A stretch of 5,587 bases of DNA. Source: Anaerolineae bacterium. Lineage in GTDB: Bacteria; Chloroflexota; Anaerolineae; Aggregatilineales; Phototrophicaceae. The notes beneath the pieces are model-generated. The model made no database searches, was not told where the DNA came from, and saw only the letters and a program-made list of their open reading frames with translations. A program made the translations under genes and the position numbers. Shown piece by piece: positions 1 to 5,587 of the stretch. Numbering within the stretch: position 1 is the stretch's first letter; every line of letters begins with the position of its first letter. Location: NCBI GenBank assembly GCA_028284565.1, contig JANQRM010000261.1:1-5587 (forward strand), given 5' to 3'.

Positions 1-2130
1 CTCAGATTGCAGATTTAATACCCCTAATACTTCGCCATGTACAATCATCGGAATGGCAAGTTCTGTTTGAACATCAGGTAACCGATTATCTGACTGATAA
101 GCGAGAGGGCGGTCTGTAATGGATGCGACAAGACTTTTCCGTTTTTCAACGGATTGAATTACGATGTGATTTTCTTCTGATACCGGGATACGATAACCTT
201 CTTCTACCATCTCTGTACCGACATCGCCAGCCCCTGCCTTCAATTCCAAATATGCACCAGAATCATCAAAGAGGAACACTTGAGCATGGTACAAACCGAA
301 ATTGTCGCGGGTGAGGTTGGTAAAGGTCGACAAGAGCGAATCGACATCTAAGTTTGCCGCAGCTTCGGTACTCACTTGTGCCACCGCTTGGAGTTCTTTT
401 GCCCGACGTTGCGTTTCGTCAAAGGTGCGAAATTGTTCCAATGCTTGCGCCACGCGGTCTGCCACATCTCTCACTAGCCGAGTGTCATCGTCATCCCACG
501 CTTGGGTTTGATCATCTCCAACGATAATTGAACCAATCTCTTGCCCACGAAGGAGAATCGGTTGGCGGATAGTTATCATTTCGTCTGTCACGAACAGGCT
601 CTCTACTGGGATGCCACCGTCAATTGGAATAGGAGCTTCAAGATTGTATAAATAGCCAAGGGAGTCTTGATTGACACGCCCCAAATAGGATTGCCACGTT
701 TCTTGTGTGAGACGGAGATTGACCGCATTCGCACGCTCGACTGCTTTTTCAATCTCATCATAGGCTTCGGCACTACGGATAGCGGAGGCAATTTGATTCG
801 CCATCGTTACAAAAATATCAAGGTTATCCTCGTTGAAAGTATTGGGTTCTGTGGCTTGCATATCCAGAACACCCACCACTTCGCCACCAATCAAGAGAGG
901 AACCGCCAGTTCGGCGCGGGTGAGTGGAAGTAAGTCATTCGTTTGGTGAATTTCGCTTGTTTCTGAGTCGTATATCAGCACCGATTGCCCTGTTGTTACC
1001 GCTTGACTCACGATGGAGGGCTCGTTCATATTTATTTTATGACCGCGTTCTAATAGTATTTGTCCGACATCCCCTGTCCCTGCCCGTAAAATCGCTGAAT
1101 GTTTTGCCTCATCCAAAAGATATATTTGTGTGTAATAGAAATTAAATTGGTCTCGGATTGCGCGCACAAGAAGAGGAAGCAGTTCATCTTGACTCAGGAC
1201 ACTGGATGCCAGACCGCTGATTTCAGTGGCGGTTGCAATATCACGGGTACGTGCTTCAACCCGACTTTCGAGTGTTTCAACCAAATCTTGCGCGCGTTGA
1301 GTCATGTCGTTCATGGCATTCGCCAAGACTGACAATTCATTTCGACCACTCAACATTGCACGGCTTGTCAGTTGCCCTTGACCGATTTTTAAGGCTGTTG
1401 ATGTGAGTTCACTCAATGGGATAACGATACTGCGCGTGATGGATAATGCGACAATTATTGCCACCGAAATTAAGGCAAGAAATGCGACAATTACCACCCC
1501 AATTAAAGCGTTACGAGATGTGAGGAAGTTATCAATAATTGCTATGGTCGAATCATTCTGAATAGCGACATAGGCACCGAGTGCTTCTGAGACAAAGCTA
1601 GCATCTTGATTAAGTTGGCTAATATAGGATTGGAATTGGGAGTCGGCTAAAAGGTTAATCTCGTCCGGTTCATCGGACAGTTCAGCGATATAGTTGACCA
1701 GTGAATCGAATGTTATCGTATAGTTTTGGAGACGTGTTTGAACTTGGGTTAGGGAGTCAAGCTGTTCAGATAGTCCTTCATCAGGATTTGTTTCTAAGGA
1801 GTTAATTTCATCATAGAGTTCGGATTGGACATTTGCAATATGAGTTTGATTGACTGGCACATAATTATCGTACGCTGTACCAAATCCGACGGATTGCCAC
1901 GTCAACAGAAAGTTCCTCTCTGCTCCCCTTGCCTCGTGCATCTCAATTTCCATAATGGTTACCATCTGCGAGCGCGAATTGTCATCAGCAATGGATTGAA
2001 TCACCGAATTTCGGGAGACCAAACTGATAATAGCAACCAAGACGAAGAGTGAAATGACCACAATCAGAAATCCGAATCCCATGCCAATTCGGGTTGAGAT
2101 ATTGAGATTACTCAGAAATCTATTGAACAT
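1..2130 (-). CDS. HAMP and multi-GAF transmembrane sensor, N-terminal 710 residues (3' end outside window)
   Basis: The frame runs without a stop from ATG 2130 to base 1, so at least 710 residues are coded and the C-terminus is missing. Order of parts: short cytoplasmic N-terminus; TM1 (about 17-38); extracytoplasmic, mostly helical region (39-207) with 'EARGAERNFLL' (66-76), which resembles the signature of helical-bundle (HBM-like) chemoreceptor sensors; TM2 (208-230); HAMP (231-284, with P238 and the 'NEL' turn at 264-266); coiled linker (RVEARTRDI, 290-298); GAF1 (about 311-455: YLLDEA, AGTGDVG, AELAVPLLIGG, VGVLDMQ); a shorter divergent GAF2 (about 475-568, starting 'TQETW', with 'QPILLRGQEIGSIIVGDD'); a linker (DETQRRAKEL, 571-580); and GAF3 (from about 588, with FGLYHAQVFLFDD, AGAGDVG and LGVLNLQ), cut by the edge. 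No cysteine is present. The output is unseen: a histidine kinase, a SpoIIE-type phosphatase or none are all possible. Translationally coupled to the upstream GAF gene. Confidence 0.87.
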   Translation of the reverse strand, partial: MFNRFLSNLNISTRIGMGFGFLIVVISLFVLVAIISLVSRNSVIQSIADDNSRSQMVTIMEIEMHEARGAERNFLLTWQSVGFGTAYDNYVPVNQTHIANVQSELYDEINSLETNPDEGLSEQLDSLTQVQTRLQNYTITFDSLVNYIAELSDEPDEINLLADSQFQSYISQLNQDASFVSEALGAYVAIQNDSTIAIIDNFLTSRNALIGVVIVAFLALISVAIIVALSITRSIVIPLSELTSTALKIGQGQLTSRAMLSGRNELSVLANAMNDMTQRAQDLVETLESRVEARTRDIATATEISGLASSVLSQDELLPLLVRAIRDQFNFYYTQIYLLDEAKHSAILRAGTGDVGQILLERGHKINMNEPSIVSQAVTTGQSVLIYDSETSEIHQTNDLLPLTRAELAVPLLIGGEVVGVLDMQATEPNTFNEDNLDIFVTMANQIASAIRSAEAYDEIEKAVERANAVNLRLTQETWQSYLGRVNQDSLGYLYNLEAPIPIDGGIPVESLFVTDEMITIRQPILLRGQEIGSIIVGDDQTQAWDDDDTRLVRDVADRVAQALEQFRTFDETQRRAKELQAVAQVSTEAAANLDVDSLLSTFTNLTRDNFGLYHAQVFLFDDSGAYLELKAGAGDVGTEMVEEGYRIPVSEENHIVIQSVEKRKSLVASITDRPLAYQSDNRLPDVQTELAIPMIVHGEVLGVLNLQSE

Positions 2131-2135
2131 GCTAA

Positions 2136-3425
2136 TTACTCCGTCGTTCCATTGGAGTCTGTTTCTTGAAGATGGAGTTCAATCCCCGTGTGCGGTACGC
2201 GAAGGGCTTTCCCTAATTCACGGACTGCCGTTTCGAGGACTTCCTCCATCCCCAATGCTCCTTGAATTTGGCGATCAATTTTACTCAAGGCTTCTTCATG
2301 GCGACGTTGGCGATCTGTCTCTTGGAATAAGCGCGCATTACTGTATGCAATTGCAATTTGATTAGCAAGCACACGCATTACCTGTAAAATTTCATCTGAA
2401 AAATAATCGACTTCATCATGTTGGACATCCAATACCCCTAATAACCGTCCACGAGCGATTAAGGGAAGTGCCATTTCAGAGCGTGTATCGGGCAAGGCAG
2501 GGTTGGGGAAAAACAATTTGGAGGCTTGCGTATTATTGATGATTTGAGGTCGTCTTTGTCGGGCGGCATTTGCCACAATGCTATTTCGATTACCAAAGGC
2601 AATGTTTCGTTCTTCGCTCACTAACTGCCGCCCCACATGCCCAGCACCTGCTTCTAGGGATAAGGTATTGCTTGCCTCATCCAGGAGATAGATATGAACA
2701 TGATAGATGCCAAAGCGTTCTTTGGTCAAATCCACCACATCTTGTAAGAGGCGGTCTACATTGAGAATGGTCGCAATTTGCTGATTCACCTCGACAACCG
2801 TTTCAAGTTCAAATGAGCGCGCTTCGGCAATTTGTTCGAGGATCGCTCGGTTCTGTTCAAGGAGTTGCTCACGCTCAACCCCCCCTTGCTCAATCAGTTG
2901 AATATCTTGATTTTGGACATACGCAATCACCACTACCAACACTGCTAATAAAGCATATAGCGCAAGCGGTGTGAGGATATCGGCAATAGTAATGGCAGAT
3001 AGGGGGACTATAGTCAATAGACTGATACCAATTAAGAGACTAATCCCTAAAGTCCAACGAGTCCCAAGCAATAAGACACCCAACAAAACAGGTATTAATA
3101 CAATTAACAAGACGGTGGGAATAACCGTGGCAACATCGCCAAGCAAGAGGAAAATCGAGGTAAAAATTGCGGTTGTGCCAAGAACAATAAAAACAGACCC
3201 GTATTGACTATAGACTGTCCGACTTAAGGCATAAGCAATCACAAACATAACAAAGACACCCACAATGGGTAGTGAATCCCATGATTGTGTGATCGTCGAG
3301 GTGATAGCCATCGTAATCCCAAAACTCAAGGTTAAGAAAGCCAATGCTCTTGCCCGACGACGTTGTACTGGATTGGTTACCTCTGCGTGGGGTAGGGTTA
3401 GGTTACGCAACCAACTGAAATTCAT
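2136..3425 (-). CDS. Six-transmembrane GAF-domain signalling protein
   Basis: A membrane-anchored sensor of unknown ligand. From the ATG at 3425 it is 429 residues: a basic N-terminal stretch (QRRRARA, 21-27), about six hydrophobic helices (roughly 27-45, 52-70, 77-95, 100-121, 124-143, 146-170), a charged helix likely to form a coiled coil (171-215), and one cytoplasmic GAF domain (about 216-362) with the landmarks FGIYHVHIYLLDE, AGAGHVG, EMALPLIARG and LGVLDVQ. After the GAF, residues 376-418 look like the opening helix and first strand of a second GAF, and then the protein ends. There is no kinase, phosphatase, cyclase or helix-turn-helix output, so it may act through a partner, most obviously the coupled sensor 5 bases downstream. 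It contains no cysteine. The frame extends upstream to a TTG at 3524 overlapping the glpD stop (462 residues), but promoter and ribosome-site positions favour 3425. The GAF call is secure; the role is unknown. Confidence 0.82.
   Translation of the reverse strand: MNFSWLRNLTLPHAEVTNPVQRRRARALAFLTLSFGITMAITSTITQSWDSLPIVGVFVMFVIAYALSRTVYSQYGSVFIVLGTTAIFTSIFLLLGDVATVIPTVLLIVLIPVLLGVLLLGTRWTLGISLLIGISLLTIVPLSAITIADILTPLALYALLAVLVVVIAYVQNQDIQLIEQGGVEREQLLEQNRAILEQIAEARSFELETVVEVNQQIATILNVDRLLQDVVDLTKERFGIYHVHIYLLDEASNTLSLEAGAGHVGRQLVSEERNIAFGNRNSIVANAARQRRPQIINNTQASKLFFPNPALPDTRSEMALPLIARGRLLGVLDVQHDEVDYFSDEILQVMRVLANQIAIAYSNARLFQETDRQRRHEEALSKIDRQIQGALGMEEVLETAVRELGKALRVPHTGIELHLQETDSNGTTE
2139..2142 (-). 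promoter_or_regulatory. Ribosome binding site of the HAMP/GAF sensor, inside the upstream gene
   Basis: Minus-strand GGAG lies 8 bases before the ATG at 2128-2130 and within the final codons of the six-TM GAF gene (its last Glu codon plus the preceding base, just before TAA). Ribosomes terminating there would sit on the next start site, which implies translational coupling and a fixed ratio of the two proteins. Confidence 0.75.
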
Positions 3426-3434
3426 AGACACTCG

Positions 3435-3438
3435 CCCT
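3435..3438 (-). promoter_or_regulatory. Ribosome binding site that decides the start of the six-TM GAF protein
   Basis: Minus-strand AGGG (within AGGGCGAG) lies 9 bases before the ATG at 3423-3425. The alternatives are worse supported: the in-frame ATG at 3441-3443 has only a GAG 14 bases away, and the TTG at 3522-3524 has no clear Shine-Dalgarno sequence and lies upstream of the predicted promoter. Confidence 0.55.
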
Positions 3439-3465
3439 GCCATAGATGGTTGTTCTACTCTAGCT

Positions 3466-3495
3466 ATTATATTGTAATTGTCTTTAACTTGGTAA
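3466..3495 (-). promoter_or_regulatory. Sigma-70-like promoter for the two sensor genes
   Basis: On the minus strand there is a perfect -10 hexamer TATAAT (3466-3471) and, 18 bases upstream, TTACCA (3490-3495), which matches TTGACA at four of six positions. Transcription would begin near 3459, giving a leader of about 34 bases before the ATG at 3425. The stretch is A+T-rich and sits between the glpD stop and the first sensor, exactly where an independent promoter would be expected. Prediction by sequence match only. Confidence 0.55.
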
Positions 3496-3520
3496 TCGAC
3501 TTTAAGGTTAATTTGAGGTT

Positions 3521-5227
3521 TCAAATGTTTTCTTTGGAAAAGAAGACCTGATGTTCATTAGCGAGAATCGCTTTCGTGCGGTGGAGTTCGGCTCCTTTTT
3601 GCGAGTCGTCCCAATCTAAGATGCCACCAAGTATATCCACCAAATCAACCAACATATCCGCCGTCACATGACCGAGCATAGCTAAGAGAGAACGGCGCAA
3701 GATGAAGTCATCCAGATGGCGAACTTTTTCGGTCTCCATGATATATTGGACTTCACGTCGGCTGTAGGCGAGAGCATCTGTCAGTGGGGCATCGTTGGTA
3801 TCGGCAATGACTTTGGCAATTTGTTCGGCGCGTGTGCCATATCGCTCGAATAGGGTGGTAATGCGCTCGGTATCCAATTCTGTTCTATCGGCTAATTGCT
3901 GAATCCAGTCTGCTTGAGCTTCATGGGATTTGGGATAATCTTTGCCGCCCCCGATAGGAACTTCGGCAGTTGATGTTTTGCGACGACGTTTGAGATAGGC
4001 AAGCGATTTATCGGTGGTTTGTTCAGCAAAGGCACGGAAAGTTGTCCACTTGCCACCCACGAGCGAGTAAATCGGGAAATCCACTTGTTCATTCGGTTCG
4101 ACCACGTTGATGCTATGGTCACGGCTGATTTGTCCGGTGGTGGAGGCATCACTATGGGGGAGGGGACGCACGCCACTGAAACGAAAGACGATATGCTCAC
4201 GCCCCACGTTGATGGTTGGGAAGACTTTATCGACCATCCCTAAGATGTAATCAACCTCTTCATCCGTACAGCGCGCTTCTTCTGGATTATCGATTCGGAT
4301 ATCAGTTGTGCCTGCCATGACTCGTCCAACAAATGGGATTAGTAACACGATGCGCCCATCCTCATTCTCAAAGAAAACTTCTCCATCATTGAGTGCGTCA
4401 TGGAGTTCGGGGTGGTCGAGGACAAGATGCGAGCCTTTTGTCCCACCAATGAAGCGTTTTTCAATGCCCATCGCCCGATTTACAAAGTCAATCCATGGTC
4501 CTGCCGCGTTGATAACGAGGTTGGGTTGAATGGCGAGTATATCGCCAGTGATTTCATCTTTCAGTGTGACCTGATTGCCACCACCGTCGATAGCTGTGAC
4601 ATAGTTGAGCGCGTTGACTTTATCCGAGAGAGCTTCGGCATCATGAATCATGTCGATACAAATGCGCTCTGGTGTGGGCATCCAAGCATCATAATAAGTA
4701 GCAATGCAGAGAATATCGGGATTGATTTGGGGGTATTCATTAATGGCATCCGAATAGAGCAAGAAGTCATGAATAGGCATGTTGCGGTGCTTACGGACGA
4801 ACCAATCATACATCATCAAGCCTAACTTGATGACGAGCGCGCCTCGTTCACCCGGCTTATCACGAATACCTAGGAATTTAAGTGGAGCATTGAATGTGCC
4901 GGAGAGCCAACTGAAAATCGGGATGCTGGTCTTGAGGGGCTTGGCATAATGAGGGGCATTCTCTAAAAGGCGATTGCGTTCATGAAGTGCTTCACGCACC
5001 AGTCGGAACTCGGCATTCTCTAAATAGCGTATCCCTCCGTGAAGCATATGTGAAGATGCCGCGCTTGTTCCTGAGCAGAAGTCGCCCTTATCCACCATCA
5101 AGACATCGACACCCTGCATAGCAAGGTCACGAAACGTCCCAATACCATTGACACCCGCGCCGATAATCAGGACAGAGACTTCCGAGTTGTTGCGATAGTG
5201 GTCGAGTACAGCTTGACGTGAGGGCAT
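3521..5227 (-). CDS. glpD: FAD-dependent glycerol-3-phosphate dehydrogenase
   Basis: Oxidises sn-glycerol-3-phosphate to dihydroxyacetone phosphate and passes electrons through FAD to membrane quinones, linking glycerol and phospholipid breakdown to glycolysis and respiration; expected to be a peripheral membrane protein on the cytoplasmic side. The 568 residues open with an FAD-binding Rossmann motif (GAGVNG, 23-28) and an acidic residue ending the second strand (VDKGD, 45-49). 'HGGIRYLE' (63-70) carries R67 and Y68, equivalent to substrate-phosphate contacts R54/Y55 of E. coli GlpD. Others follow: NAAGPW (240-245), KGSH with H267, GTTD (306-309), FSGVRPL with R354, and GGKWTTFR with K393. 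The C-terminal helical domain spans about 420-545 (REVQYIMETEKVRHLDDFILRR). Length is near that of Bacillus-type GlpD (about 555) and longer than E. coli's 501. It has no transmembrane segment. Starts at ATG 5227, 29 bases after the nucleoside hydrolase gene, and stops with TGA. A related polyol-phosphate substrate cannot be excluded. Confidence 0.93.
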   Translation of the reverse strand: MPSRQAVLDHYRNNSEVSVLIIGAGVNGIGTFRDLAMQGVDVLMVDKGDFCSGTSAASSHMLHGGIRYLENAEFRLVREALHERNRLLENAPHYAKPLKTSIPIFSWLSGTFNAPLKFLGIRDKPGERGALVIKLGLMMYDWFVRKHRNMPIHDFLLYSDAINEYPQINPDILCIATYYDAWMPTPERICIDMIHDAEALSDKVNALNYVTAIDGGGNQVTLKDEITGDILAIQPNLVINAAGPWIDFVNRAMGIEKRFIGGTKGSHLVLDHPELHDALNDGEVFFENEDGRIVLLIPFVGRVMAGTTDIRIDNPEEARCTDEEVDYILGMVDKVFPTINVGREHIVFRFSGVRPLPHSDASTTGQISRDHSINVVEPNEQVDFPIYSLVGGKWTTFRAFAEQTTDKSLAYLKRRRKTSTAEVPIGGGKDYPKSHEAQADWIQQLADRTELDTERITTLFERYGTRAEQIAKVIADTNDAPLTDALAYSRREVQYIMETEKVRHLDDFILRRSLLAMLGHVTADMLVDLVDILGGILDWDDSQKGAELHRTKAILANEHQVFFSKENI

Positions 5228-5239
5228 GGAGTGGAACTA

Positions 5240-5245
5240 CCTTTC
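5240..5245 (-). promoter_or_regulatory. Probable ribosome binding site of glpD
   Basis: On the minus strand this reads GAAAGG, 12 bases before the glpD ATG (5225-5227). The spacing is a little long but it is the only purine-rich Shine-Dalgarno-like stretch in the 29-base gap after the nucleoside hydrolase stop. Confidence 0.5.
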
Positions 5246-5256
5246 AGACCTGAGTA

Positions 5257-5587
5257 TTAGCGAATACAGGATTCTAGCATTGCAATAAATTGTTGGCGGT
5301 CTGCATGGGTGACGACATTCATGTTGGGTGCGTTGCCTGTCATGCCCAGAATATCAACCACTGTTATGCCTCGACATAAGCCCTCGCCTGTGGTGATTTC
5401 GACGTGATAGGGCTTGATTTGGGCAAGAGTGGGATCAATCGCAACTGCCATCGCAATGGGGTCGGGCAAGTCAAAGCCAGCCAGTGCCGTCTCGGACTTA
5501 GCATAAGCATCCAGTGTCGCCTGAATATCCACACAGAACTCAGCAAGGGGTGTACCAATGGAACGCAATTGGTCGGAGTCTGCCTGA
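5257..5587 (-). CDS. Nucleoside hydrolase family protein, C-terminal part (5' end outside window)
   Basis: Inosine/uridine-preferring nucleoside hydrolases split the N-glycosidic bond of nucleosides into ribose and free base in the cytoplasm. Only the last ~109 residues are visible; the frame stays open to the window edge, so the gene is truncated there and its true start is not seen (the TTG at 5568 is internal). The visible part matches the family's C-terminal region: a 'QLRSIGTPLAEF' helix, then 'LPDPIAMAVAIDP', where the Asp (codon 5461-5463) corresponds to the family's C-terminal calcium ligand, then the closing strands around 'YHVEITTGEGLCRG' and a terminal helix. Family members normally have His just before that Asp; here it is Pro, so substrate preference or activity may differ. 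The gene ends in TAA, 29 bases before glpD, which suggests one operon. Family assignment is fairly sure; substrate is unknown. Confidence 0.8.
   Translation of the reverse strand, partial: QADSDQLRSIGTPLAEFCVDIQATLDAYAKSETALAGFDLPDPIAMAVAIDPTLAQIKPYHVEITTGEGLCRGITVVDILGMTGNAPNMNVVTHADRQQFIAMLESCIR

Noticed and set aside
2131..2135. Possible frameshift splitting one ancestral sensor into two genes
   Set aside because: The upstream gene ends in a clean TAA, and the downstream gene has its own well-placed GGAG, an ATG, and a proper N-terminal transmembrane helix, so they read as two genuine proteins rather than one broken gene.
2054..2365. Plus-strand reading frame of 103 codons
   Set aside because: It lies antisense to the junction of the two sensor genes, has no recognisable domain or ribosome site, and the minus-strand frames there have clear GAF and membrane features.
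1..2780. Possible phytochrome-like (bilin-binding) GAF photoreceptors
   Set aside because: There is no cysteine anywhere in the GAF domains and no PAS-GAF-PHY arrangement or phytochrome motif; these are generic sensor GAFs.
3484..3511. Imperfect inverted repeat TTAACTT / AAGGTTAA near the -35 element
   Set aside because: The arms are short, A+T-rich and mismatched in length, and such matches are expected by chance in this stretch. It could be an operator but nothing else supports it, and it has no T-run to act as a terminator.
3892..4200. Minus-strand reading frame of 102 codons in another phase of glpD
   Set aside because: It overlaps the region coding for the conserved GGKWTTFR and FSGVRPL segments of GlpD in the correct frame, so it is a shadow.
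4400..4825. Plus-strand reading frame of 141 codons inside glpD
   Set aside because: Fully antisense to conserved GlpD motifs (NAAGPW, KGSH); composition is that of a shadow frame and no known family is recognisable.

Overview
The window is a stretch of bacterial chromosome with four genes, all on the minus strand and tightly packed. In transcription order (high to low coordinates) they are: the 3' end of a nucleoside-hydrolase-family gene (5257-5587, cut by the window edge); a complete FAD-dependent glycerol-3-phosphate dehydrogenase gene, glpD (3521-5227); a complete six-transmembrane GAF-domain protein (2136-3425); and a long HAMP/multi-GAF membrane sensor that runs off the low-coordinate edge (1-2130). 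No gap exceeds 100 bases. I see no RNA gene, insertion sequence, CRISPR array or strong hairpin terminator.

The organism is probably a member of the Chloroflexota, of Anaerolineae type. This is an inference. It rests on the style of the two sensors: stacked GAF domains joined by coiled linkers, a HAMP exit helix running into a 'RVEARTRDI' linker, and a divergent GAF that begins with a 'TQETW' segment. Base composition is moderate and codon use looks alike across the four genes, so nothing suggests recent transfer.

The layout suggests two transcription units. The nucleoside hydrolase and glpD are 29 bases apart and probably share a message from a promoter outside the window; both are catabolic (ribose release from nucleosides, and sn-glycerol-3-phosphate oxidation feeding the quinone pool). 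Just after glpD there is a good sigma-70-like promoter (TTACCA, 18 bases, TATAAT). It fits a start for the first sensor at the ATG at 3425 rather than at the TTG that overlaps the glpD stop. The two sensors are then translationally coupled: the Shine-Dalgarno sequence of the second lies in the last codons of the first, with 5 bases between them.

The two sensors look like a functional pair. One has a six-helix membrane domain and one cytoplasmic GAF domain. The other has an extracytoplasmic helical domain, HAMP and at least three GAF domains. They share closely related GAF modules, and neither shows an output domain in what can be seen. Neither contains any cysteine across about 1,140 residues. 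The large sensor reads as one uninterrupted frame of 710 codons from 2130 to the first base.
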